A DNA stretch of 64,000 nt, from NCBI GenBank assembly GCA_002686265.1, contig NZBA01000089.1, forward strand, positions 1-64,000, given 5' to 3'. The position numbers and the translations under genes are program-made. The stretch comes from Planctomycetota bacterium. GTDB lineage: Bacteria > Planctomycetota > UBA1135 > GCA-002686595. Below the pieces are notes generated by a model. It did no database searches. It was given only the letters and a program-made list of their open reading frames with translations, and was not told the DNA's origin. Of this stretch, positions 52,860 to 60,708 are shown piece by piece. How positions within the stretch are numbered: position 1 is the stretch's first letter; the number at the start of each line of letters is the position of its first letter.

Positions 52860-53966
52860 ATGTTCCGCATCGAACGAGATCGTGCGCGCTTCCGCGAGAT
52901 CGTGCGCGGGAAGTTGCGCCAGGACCTGCGCAAGTACCTCTCGAGCACGGAGTTGATCGGCCGCCGCGGGGACAAGGCGGTTTCGATCCCCATTCCCCAG
53001 GTCGAGCTGCCGCGCTTTCGGTTCGGCGACAACTCCGAACGCGGTGTGGGACAGGGAGAGGGCGAGGGAGGGCAACCCGTGGATGGCGACGCCGGCGAGG
53101 GAGGGGGCGCCGGTGGGGCGGGAGATCAGGAGGGGAAGCACATCCTGGAGGTCGATGTGGACCTCGCGGACCTGGCGGAGATGCTCGGGGACGAGCTCGA
53201 GCTGCCGGACATCCAGCCCCGCGGAGACCGGCTGCTCTCGAGTGAGGGTGGGCGCTACTCGGGAATCCGCCAGGCCGGCCCGCGTTCCCTGCGTCACTTC
53301 CGCCGTACCTACCGCAATGCGCTCAAGCGCACTATCGCCTCGGGGGCTTGGGACTCCGCAGAGCCGCGGGTGGTGCCGGTGCGAGACGATGAGCGTTTCC
53401 GCTGGCGACGCAACTGCCCGCGCCCCGAGTCCTCCGCCGTCATCTTCCACATCATGGACGTGTCCGGCTCGATGGGGCGCGAGCAGAAGGACGTCGTGCG
53501 CATCAAGGCGTTCTGGATCGACACTTGGCTGCGCAGCCAGTACCAGAACCTCGAGGTCGTCTACGTCGTCCACGACGCCGTGGCCAAGATCGTAGATCAG
53601 CAGACCTTCTTCCATCTGCGAGAGTCCGGCGGCACGAAGATCTCCTCGGCCTACGAGCTGTGCCTGGACCTGATTCGCGAGCGCTATCGGCCGGAGGAGT
53701 GGAACATCTACCCGTTTCACTACTCCGACGGAGACAATTGGTCGGCGCGCGACACCGAGCGTTGCGTTGGAATCCTCCGTGACGAGATCCTGCCGCGGGT
53801 CAACCAGTTCTGTTATGGACAGGTCAAGAGCGCCTACGGTTCGGGTCAGTTCAAGAAGGACCTCGACTCGTCCTTGGTGGACGAGGAGCGACTGGTGACC
53901 GCGGCCGTCGACGATCGCGAGGGCATCCCCGATGCGGTGCGGGCGTTTCTGGGGAGTGGGAGGTAG
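52860..53966 (+). CDS. DUF444 (YeaH/YhbH) family protein
   Basis: The product is 368 aa from the ATG at 52860. It has a Gly/Glu-rich N-terminal linker (about 60-95) and a VWA-like domain with metal-site motif FHIMDVSGSM (197-206; Asp200, Ser202, Ser204) and GGTKISSAYEL (Thr of the same site). Members of this family always accompany PrkA and SpoVR; the joint role is linked to stress or starvation survival and is not biochemically settled. It lies 2 bases before spoVR. Confidence 0.94.
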   Translation: MFRIERDRARFREIVRGKLRQDLRKYLSSTELIGRRGDKAVSIPIPQVELPRFRFGDNSERGVGQGEGEGGQPVDGDAGEGGGAGGAGDQEGKHILEVDVDLADLAEMLGDELELPDIQPRGDRLLSSEGGRYSGIRQAGPRSLRHFRRTYRNALKRTIASGAWDSAEPRVVPVRDDERFRWRRNCPRPESSAVIFHIMDVSGSMGREQKDVVRIKAFWIDTWLRSQYQNLEVVYVVHDAVAKIVDQQTFFHLRESGGTKISSAYELCLDLIRERYRPEEWNIYPFHYSDGDNWSARDTERCVGILRDEILPRVNQFCYGQVKSAYGSGQFKKDLDSSLVDEERLVTAAVDDREGIPDAVRAFLGSGR

Positions 53967-53968
53967 GC

Positions 53969-55387
53969 GTGCGACGCATGGGCTCTCTCACCGCCGAGCT
54001 GAGCGACCTGTCGGTCGCCATCGAGGACGTGGCCCGAGACTCGGGTCTGGACTTCTTCGACGTCTCCTTCGAGCTCCTCGATGCGCGCGATGTGAACGCC
54101 ATCGCTTCCTACGGCGGCTTCCCAGTGCGCTATCCCTCGTGGCGATTCGGGATGGAGTACGAGCGCCTGGAGAAGGGCTATCGCTTCGGGCTCTCCAAGA
54201 TCTACGAGCTGGTCATCAACAACGATCCGACCTACGCCTACCTCGTCAGCTCCAACTCGCTGATGGAACAGAAGCTCGTCATGGCGCATGTCTTCGGCCA
54301 CGCCGACTTCTTCAAGCACAACGTGTGGTTTCAGCCGACCGAGCGCCAGATGGTCGATGTGATGGCAAGCCACGGAACGCGCATGCGGCGCTATGTGGAT
54401 GCCTTCGGGCAGGATTGCGTCGAGCGCTTCCTGGACCTGGCCCTGGCCCTCGACACGCTCATCGATCCCTACCTTCCCGTACGGCACCTTCGCGGAGGCG
54501 CGCCGGTGGAGGGACGCGAGGATCATCTGTCCCGAGCGAAGCGCTCCTTGGACCGAGCCTGTTCCTCGCCGGTGGAACGAAGGTTGGCACCGGTCGGGCG
54601 AGCGCCGGCTCCGGCTCCCGGGGGGCCGACTTTCGACGTCCTGGGATTCCTCGCCGAAGGAGCGGACCTCGATGAGTGGCAGCGCGACGTCCTGCGCATG
54701 GTGCGCGCTGAGGCGCACTACTTCGCTCCGCAGCGCATGACCAAGATCATGAACGAGGGCTGGGCCTCGTTCTGGCACAGCCGGATCCTGACGCGCGGGG
54801 TCCTGGAAGTGGAGGAAATCGTCGATTTCGCTGACTGTCACAGCGGCGCTACGGCCACGGCTCCCGGGCAGCTCAATCCCTACAAGCTCGGCATCGATCT
54901 CTTCCGTTACGCGGAGGAGAAGGGCATGGATCTCTTCGAGCTGCGTGCCCTTCACAACGACGTGAGCTTCATCGACGCCGTCGTCGACGAGGAGTTTGCC
55001 GAGCGCAGCCGGCTCTTCGTCTACGCCCGCAATTCGCGCACCGGGCGCACCGAGGTCGTCCCCCGGGACTGGCGGGAGATCAAGGAGGAGCTGCTGCGCA
55101 GCCTGTCGTGGGGCGGTCTGCCGCGCATCGAGTTGGCGGACGTGGACCACGACGGGCGCGGGGAGCTGCTCCTGCGCCATCACTTCGACGGCCGCGAATT
55201 GCAGCTCGATCAGGCCGGCGAGCTCCTCGTGCAGCTGGCCTCCCTGTGGGGGCGGCCCGTGCACCTGTTGACGCGCGAGGAGGGCGGGGGCCGGCGTCTC
55301 ACGGCCGATGGCGGCGAGGTTCGCCTGGTCGAGGTGCCCGGCGGCGGCGAGACCATCGATCGCGGGGAAGGTCTGCGCGCGGGCTGA
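53969..55387 (+). CDS. SpoVR-family protein
   Basis: The product is 472 aa from a GTG two bases after the previous stop. The family marks are FFDVSFELLDARDVNAIASYGGFPVRYPSWRFG split over its first 60 residues, LVMAHVFGHADFFKHN and MTKIMNEGWASFWHSRI. SpoVR was named for a spore-cortex role in Bacillus, but it is common in non-sporulating Gram-negatives, where it works with PrkA and DUF444. No other sporulation gene lies here except the SpoIID-type gene. Confidence 0.94.
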   Translation: MRRMGSLTAELSDLSVAIEDVARDSGLDFFDVSFELLDARDVNAIASYGGFPVRYPSWRFGMEYERLEKGYRFGLSKIYELVINNDPTYAYLVSSNSLMEQKLVMAHVFGHADFFKHNVWFQPTERQMVDVMASHGTRMRRYVDAFGQDCVERFLDLALALDTLIDPYLPVRHLRGGAPVEGREDHLSRAKRSLDRACSSPVERRLAPVGRAPAPAPGGPTFDVLGFLAEGADLDEWQRDVLRMVRAEAHYFAPQRMTKIMNEGWASFWHSRILTRGVLEVEEIVDFADCHSGATATAPGQLNPYKLGIDLFRYAEEKGMDLFELRALHNDVSFIDAVVDEEFAERSRLFVYARNSRTGRTEVVPRDWREIKEELLRSLSWGGLPRIELADVDHDGRGELLLRHHFDGRELQLDQAGELLVQLASLWGRPVHLLTREEGGGRRLTADGGEVRLVEVPGGGETIDRGEGLRAG

Positions 55388-55451
55388 GTGCCCACCGGCC
55401 GCCTCCCGCCCGCGCTTGCGCCGCGGCCCGCGTCCGGCCACACTCGGGTCC

Positions 55452-56675
55452 ATGCCGAGACCCGCCGCGTGCGTTTCCCTCGCCCTGTCGCTGTGCCTGT
55501 TCACCTGCGCCTGCCGGGACGCGCGCGAGACGAGGGAAGGTCCCCTGGCCTTCGATCCCAACACGATCGGCTCGAATGGCTGCGCGGGCGGGGCATCTTC
55601 CTTCGCCGCGGCCCCCGAGATCGTCCCGCTGGCGAGCTTCACGCCCGACGCCGCGAGCCAGATGGCCGCCGCGCTCGATGACAGCTTGCTCTACTTGAGT
55701 GGCGCGGACGCCACCCTGTGGGTCGTCGACGTGGCTGACCCCGCCGCTCCCATCGAGCAGTTGCTCGTCTCGCCCGGCGTCGTCGCCGGCGCCCTCGCGC
55801 TCTTGGGCGTCGATCCCGCCGTGGTCCCCGTCCTCTCGGGCCTGGCGGTACTGGACGCTGAGACCCTGCTCGTCGTGGAGCTCTCGACCCACGTAATCCT
55901 CACCGTCGACCGCGATTTCGCCGACGTCGTCTCTCTCTACGCCGGGCTGCCGCTGGTCACGCCCGGACATGCCGACGGGATCGCCGGGCTGGCGCGCTTC
56001 AGCTTCCAGGTCGGCGCCGGGATCTGTCCGAGCAGCTACGGCGTGTTCGTGACCGACCCGGGCAATCACGCCCTGCGCCTGATCCAGGACACGCAGGACG
56101 ATGACGGGACGATCATGCGTCTCGTCTCCACCCTGGCCGGCATCGGCGCGCCCCTGACCGCCGACGGGAGCCTGCAGGCGACGGCCTTCGACACGCCGAT
56201 GGGCATCACCGCGACCTGCTTCGACACCCTGATCGTGACCGAACGCGGCGACTTCGGCTCGGGCGAGGTGCTGCGCGGCGTCACCGTTCTGTCCGACACC
56301 AATCCTTTCTTCGGTCCCGACGGCTTCGTCGAGACCTTGGTGGGGGAGGCCGGCGATGGGCAGACCCGCGGCGGCGTGGACGCGACCGGCGAGGAGGCGG
56401 GAGTGGCTTTGGCCCTCGCCGCCGGTCCCGTCGCACCCCTGGCCACCACCGACGGCGACGTCTACTGGATGGACTCCCAGACCGGCGTCCTGCGACGCTG
56501 GAGCGGGCGTGAGGTCGACTGTCCCTTGGCGGCGGACTGCGACACCGCCCTGGGCGCGCCGAGCGCGACGGCAGACGGCTCGCACTCGCTCTGCCAGTCG
56601 GCTGGGGGGGACCTGTACCTGCTCGACGTCGACCCGCTCGGGCCGACGGCGACCTTGTCGCGCATCGCCCCGTGA
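55452..56675 (+). CDS. Lipoprotein with NHL/beta-propeller-like repeats
   Basis: The 407-aa protein has a Cys-rich lipoprotein-type signal (candidate lipid Cys19 or Cys21). The mature part has repeated strands of the form LxVLDAETLLVVE, GVFVTDPGNHALRLIQ, GITATCFDTLIVTERGD, and DVYWMDSQTGVLRRW, typical of NHL/YVTN-like propellers. Function is unknown. It starts 65 bases after spoVR and overlaps the next gene by four bases, so it may be in the same operon as the nuclease. Confidence 0.75.
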   Translation: MPRPAACVSLALSLCLFTCACRDARETREGPLAFDPNTIGSNGCAGGASSFAAAPEIVPLASFTPDAASQMAAALDDSLLYLSGADATLWVVDVADPAAPIEQLLVSPGVVAGALALLGVDPAVVPVLSGLAVLDAETLLVVELSTHVILTVDRDFADVVSLYAGLPLVTPGHADGIAGLARFSFQVGAGICPSSYGVFVTDPGNHALRLIQDTQDDDGTIMRLVSTLAGIGAPLTADGSLQATAFDTPMGITATCFDTLIVTERGDFGSGEVLRGVTVLSDTNPFFGPDGFVETLVGEAGDGQTRGGVDATGEEAGVALALAAGPVAPLATTDGDVYWMDSQTGVLRRWSGREVDCPLAADCDTALGAPSATADGSHSLCQSAGGDLYLLDVDPLGPTATLSRIAP

Positions 56676-57613
56676 GCGGGCTGGTCCACGAGCTGTCCTG
56701 GTCCGCGTCCCGGGCGGCGAACTTCGGGACCTGCTTGCGGCGCTACTACCACGACTACTACGGCTCCTGGCGCGGGTGGGACGCGCGTGCTCCCGAGTGG
56801 CGCCGGCGCACCTACCTGCTCAAGAAGATGACGCGCATGCCCATGCTGGCGGGCGACTGCCTGCACCGGGTACTGGCGGCGTGGATCGAGGAGCGCGGCC
56901 GCGGGCGCACGGCGACGGCGGAGGAGCTGGAGGCGCGCGCCATCGAGCTGTTGCGAACGGGCTACCGCGAGTCGCGCGACGGCTCCTGGCGCGCGAAGCC
57001 CGCCAAGCGAACACGCCTGGCGGAGCATCATTACGGCGAGCCGGAGATCGAGGAAGCTGGCGGAGCGGCGGCGGAGTACGGCGGACGCATGGTCGAGCGC
57101 CTGCGCCGCTGCGTGCGGCACTTCTTCGCCCTCGAAGAGCTGGAGCAGGCGCGCACGATCGACGCGGAGGCGTTCTTGGGCCTCGAGGAGATGGGGACGA
57201 TCGAGCTCTTCGGCACCAAGGTCTTCTGCATCCCCGACTTCGCGACCGAGGTGCGCTCGGAGGGAGCGCGCACGATCCGCATCTACGACTGGAAGTCCGG
57301 CCGTCCCCGGGAGGCCGACCGCTTTCAGCTGGCGGTCTACGTGCTGTACGCGCGTGAGAAGTGGGACGCGCGGCCGGAGGAGGTGACCTGCAGCGACGTC
57401 TATCTGGCCGATGGCGCCGTCACCGTCGAGCGCTTCGGTTCCGAGGACGTGGATCGCGTCGAGCGGCGCATCGCGGAGTCCATGGACGAGATGCGCGCCC
57501 TGCACTTCGACGCCGACGCCGCCGATGGAGACATCGGGGAATTCGCGATGATCGCGGATCCCTCGTCGAGGGAATGCACCACGTGTCACTACCGCGAGCT
57601 CTGCGCCCGCTGA
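56672..57613 (+). CDS. PD-(D/E)XK nuclease with Cas4/AddB-type Fe-S cysteines
   Basis: The 313-aa protein starts at GTG. The nuclease core shows GDCLHRVL (His65), IPDF (Asp189), IYDWKSG (Asp206, Lys208) and FQLAVYVLY (Gln219). Four cysteines, Cys21 near the N-terminus and Cys302-x2-Cys305-x5-Cys311 at the C-terminus, match the 4Fe-4S arrangement of Cas4, AddB and Dna2 nucleases. No cas genes, CRISPR array, or helicase neighbours are present. Length and layout fit a standalone RecB-family nuclease for DNA processing; its substrate is unknown. Confidence 0.88.
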   Translation: MSGLVHELSWSASRAANFGTCLRRYYHDYYGSWRGWDARAPEWRRRTYLLKKMTRMPMLAGDCLHRVLAAWIEERGRGRTATAEELEARAIELLRTGYRESRDGSWRAKPAKRTRLAEHHYGEPEIEEAGGAAAEYGGRMVERLRRCVRHFFALEELEQARTIDAEAFLGLEEMGTIELFGTKVFCIPDFATEVRSEGARTIRIYDWKSGRPREADRFQLAVYVLYAREKWDARPEEVTCSDVYLADGAVTVERFGSEDVDRVERRIAESMDEMRALHFDADAADGDIGEFAMIADPSSRECTTCHYRELCAR

Positions 57614-57662
57614 CGCCGCCGCGACTCCCGTTCGATCCCATCCGAACCCCAGTGAAGAGCCC

Positions 57663-59627
57663 ATGAGCACGGACAGGCGAGCGATCCTCTTCGGTGTCGG
57701 CGTTTCGGCCGTACTGTCGGCCACGATGGTCGTGGCGGGGCTCAAGGCCGGGATCACTCCAGGGGTGAGCCCGCTCGTGATCCTGTGCGCCTGGGGCGCC
57801 TTCGCCGCTGCCTCGCGCGGCGCGGGCGGTCGACGTTTCTTGAACTTGGCCCAGGTGGCCGGCTCGGCGGGCATGGCCATCGTTGCCGGGGGGATTTTCA
57901 CGGCGCCGCTGCTGCAGCACCTGCACCTCGCCCGTGCCGAAGAGGCCCTGCGCGCCGCCGCCTACGCCGGCGACTTGCGCGCACTGCCCTGGAGCGAGGC
58001 CAGCGAGGTTCTCGCGGCTCACGGACTGTCGGTGCCGACCGTGGACGTCTGGGTGCTGATCGTCATGAGCCTCGCGGGCGCCTTGATGGGGTACGGCTTC
58101 GTCGGGCTCGCGACGCGCAAGTTCCTGACGGACCCCACCCTGCCCGCTCCCGAGGCGCGCGCCTGCGAGACGATGATCCGCACCGCGACCGCCGACGCGG
58201 CCCGGCGTCCGGCGATCAAGACCTCCCTGGTCCTGGGGCTCGTGGCGAGCTTCGTGAGTCCGCTCCTCGTCCACCTCTCCCTGGCCCGTGAGCACATCGT
58301 GCTCTTCTCGAAGAAGCTCGCCGACCGCTCGTTCCAGCTCGACTTGCCCTTCGCCCCGATCTACATCGGCATCGGCGGCCTCCTGACTCTGGCGACCGCC
58401 CTGCTGGTGTTCGCGGGCTCCTCCCTGCGCCTGGTGGGGGATTGGGCCCTGGCGAGCATCGCGGGCGGCAGCGATCTCGCGGCGCTCTACCCGGCCAACT
58501 CGATGCGCTGGGTCGGCGGCGGTGCGATGACCGTGGCCGTGGCCTACTCGCTGGTGAAGTTCATGGGCCCGCGCTCCTCGTCCACGGGGGCCGCCGCCGC
58601 CGACGCCCTGCTGGAGATCGAACCGCGCGTGCGCCGTGGCCTCGGCATCTGCATCGCCCTTGGCGTCGCCATCCTGATCGCCTGGCTCGTCTCTACCGAT
58701 GGTGCGACGCCCTTCGCCTTCGCCATGACCATCGCGATCCTCGTGATGGCGATGCTGATGGTGACCCTGGGCGCGATTCTGTCCCTGCAGATCGGCAGCT
58801 CCGCATCGCCCGTCTCGGGAACGATCTTCGTCACGACCCTGGTCCTGTGCCTGGTCGCTCTGGCCGTCGGCCGCGCCTCGGTCGACGACGTCCCGATCCT
58901 GACTGCTCTGCTCGTAGGCGCCTGCGTTGCCGTCTGCACGGCAAACGACTCGAGCCAAGACTACAAGACCCTGCAACTTTGCGGCGTCGCGCCGCGCGAC
59001 GGCTTCCGGGCCCAACTCGCGGGCCTGCTCGCGGGCTGCGTCGTGGTGCCGCTCGCGATCTTCGTGGCCCACGAGGCCTACGGCCTGGGCTCGAACCAGC
59101 TCACCGCTCCCCAGGGCGAGATGTTCGCCACCCTCGTGGACGGCCTCCTGATTCAGGAATCGCTTCCCTGGCACCCGATCCTGCTCGGTCTGCTGGTGGG
59201 CGCCGTGGCCGTGGGGATGGACGTGCTCGCCACGCGCCGCGGGCTGCAGCTGCCGGCCATGGCTCTGGCGGTCGGGATCTACCTGCCCGGCTACCTGGGT
59301 GTGGGGATCCTGATCGGCGCGCTTTTCCGCGCCTTCGGCGAGCGCGCACGGGCGGCGGAGACCGGACGGAGGGAGCGCACCCACGAGTCGATCCTGGCCG
59401 CCGCCGGGCTGATCACCGGCGCCGCCGCCCTGGAGCTGTTCCTGGGCATCGCGATCCTCTTCCGCTTCGATCTGGACAGCCTGAGCCTGTTCAGCAGCAC
59501 GCAGGAGGCGGGGAAGTTCCCGATTCCGGCCGGGGTGCAGGTCGGCGTGGGCCTGCTGGGCATCGGGGTCCTCGGAGGCCTGCTCTACCACAACGCCCGC
59601 CGAGGTGGCGCGGGAGAGACCGAATAG
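57663..59627 (+). CDS. OPT-family oligopeptide/metal-chelate transporter
   Basis: The 654-aa membrane protein has about 15-16 hydrophobic helices and family blocks such as LKAGITPGVSPLVIL near the start, SVPTVDVWVLIVMSLAG, IGSSASPVSGTIF and CTANDSSQDYKTLQLCG, and LPAMALAVGIYLPGYLGVG near the end. OPT proteins import oligopeptides or metal-siderophore complexes using ion gradients. No binding protein or ATPase is needed or present. It begins 49 bases after the nuclease gene, possibly its own unit. Confidence 0.9.
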   Translation: MSTDRRAILFGVGVSAVLSATMVVAGLKAGITPGVSPLVILCAWGAFAAASRGAGGRRFLNLAQVAGSAGMAIVAGGIFTAPLLQHLHLARAEEALRAAAYAGDLRALPWSEASEVLAAHGLSVPTVDVWVLIVMSLAGALMGYGFVGLATRKFLTDPTLPAPEARACETMIRTATADAARRPAIKTSLVLGLVASFVSPLLVHLSLAREHIVLFSKKLADRSFQLDLPFAPIYIGIGGLLTLATALLVFAGSSLRLVGDWALASIAGGSDLAALYPANSMRWVGGGAMTVAVAYSLVKFMGPRSSSTGAAAADALLEIEPRVRRGLGICIALGVAILIAWLVSTDGATPFAFAMTIAILVMAMLMVTLGAILSLQIGSSASPVSGTIFVTTLVLCLVALAVGRASVDDVPILTALLVGACVAVCTANDSSQDYKTLQLCGVAPRDGFRAQLAGLLAGCVVVPLAIFVAHEAYGLGSNQLTAPQGEMFATLVDGLLIQESLPWHPILLGLLVGAVAVGMDVLATRRGLQLPAMALAVGIYLPGYLGVGILIGALFRAFGERARAAETGRRERTHESILAAAGLITGAAALELFLGIAILFRFDLDSLSLFSSTQEAGKFPIPAGVQVGVGLLGIGVLGGLLYHNARRGGAGETE

Positions 59628-59633
59628 GGCGCC

Positions 59634-59663
59634 TGGACGCGTCCATGACTCTCCGCGAGTCAT
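59634..59663 (+). terminator. Two adjacent palindromes after the OPT gene
   Basis: A 12-base palindrome TGGACGCGTCCA (59634-59645) is followed by ATGACTC-TCCGC-GAGTCAT (59645-59663), a perfect 7-bp stem with a 5-base loop. There is no T tract. They could form a weak terminator or be protein-binding sites in the OPT-glycosyltransferase gap. Confidence 0.35.
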
Positions 59664-59706
59664 CTCCCGAGGCACCGCTACAGCCCGGGGGACCCGCGGA
59701 GCGATC

Positions 59707-59712
59707 TATAAT
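59707..59712 (+). promoter_or_regulatory. Consensus -10 element before the glycosyltransferase gene
   Basis: TATAAT sits 30 bases before the ATG at 59743 and stands out from the GC-rich surroundings. No convincing -35 lies 16-18 bases upstream, so an activator or extended element would be needed. It may start the glycosyltransferase operon. Confidence 0.4.
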
Positions 59713-59742
59713 GATGGCCCACCGCCTGCCCCCGTCCCCTCC

Positions 59743-60639
59743 ATGGCCGATCCGCGCTGTTCGATCCTGCTCGTGACCCGCAACGGAGCGGGCCACCTCG
59801 AGCGCCTGCTGCCGGTGCTGGCCGAGCAGCGGCTGGCGGGCGGTGTCGAGCTGGTGGCGGTGGACTCGAGCTCCGACGACGCAAGCCGCGCGCTCCTCGA
59901 GCGGGCGGGCGCGCGTGTCCTCGGCATCGAGCGCGAGGCCTTCCGCCATGGAGCGACGCGCAACTTGTGCGCCCGCGAGGCGCGCGGGGAACTCCTGGTC
60001 TTCCTCTCCCAAGACGCCCTGCCCGAGGGCACCCTCTTTCTCGCCGACCTTCTAGCGCCCTTCGAGGACCCGCGGGTCGCCGGTGCCTGCGCGCGCATCT
60101 TGCCCCACGCCGACGACGACCCCCTGACGGCGCGCACGGTCCTCTCCCTGCCCGAGTCTGATGAACGCCCGTCCGCACAGGAACGGACCCGGCTGGCTCC
60201 GGCGGCGGGGGGCGGCGCCCCCGACCCCGAGGCCCCGCGCTTCAACAACGTCGCCAGCGCCGTGCGTGCCGCCGTCCTGCGCGAGCTGCCGTTCCCCGAC
60301 GTGGAGTTCGGTGAAGACTGCGCCTGGGCCGAGCAGGTTCTGGCCGCGGGACACAGCCTGCGCTTCTGCCCGACGAGCGTCGCTCGCCACGCCCACGCCT
60401 ACACCTCGCGCGAGGCCTTCCTCCGCTATCGCACCGACGCCGCCTTCCAGCGCGAGCGCTGGGGCCGCCGAATCCGTCCCAGCCTGCTCTCGGCGGCGCG
60501 CGGTTTCCTCCACGAGGTCGGTGCGGACCTGCGCTACATGGCCGAGCGCCGCCCGCCTGCCCGCCTACGCCACACACTGCGCTCACCCGTCCTGCGCGGC
60601 GCGCAGGTCCTCGGCCAGTACCTCGGGAGTCGTGGCTGA
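59743..60639 (+). CDS. GT2-family glycosyltransferase
   Basis: The product is 298 aa. The GT-A fold start is CSILLVTRNGAGHLERLLPVL, the first nucleotide-binding Asp lies in VAVDSSSDD, FRHGATRNLCA and LVFLSQDALP replace the usual DxD region, and GEDCAWAEQVL carries the base-like Glu-Asp. These marks resemble rhamnosyl- and similar surface-polysaccharide transferases. The downstream GT2-GT4 fusion shares the same blocks, so the two may add successive sugars. The ATG at 59743 has TATAAT about 30 bases upstream. Confidence 0.9.
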   Translation: MADPRCSILLVTRNGAGHLERLLPVLAEQRLAGGVELVAVDSSSDDASRALLERAGARVLGIEREAFRHGATRNLCAREARGELLVFLSQDALPEGTLFLADLLAPFEDPRVAGACARILPHADDDPLTARTVLSLPESDERPSAQERTRLAPAAGGGAPDPEAPRFNNVASAVRAAVLRELPFPDVEFGEDCAWAEQVLAAGHSLRFCPTSVARHAHAYTSREAFLRYRTDAAFQRERWGRRIRPSLLSAARGFLHEVGADLRYMAERRPPARLRHTLRSPVLRGAQVLGQYLGSRG

Positions 60640-60708
60640 GATGGGCGCGGCCGCGTTGCGATCGACTCGCCGAGTCCGGATACTCAGGAGCCGCCGAGGC
60701 GGCCGGCC

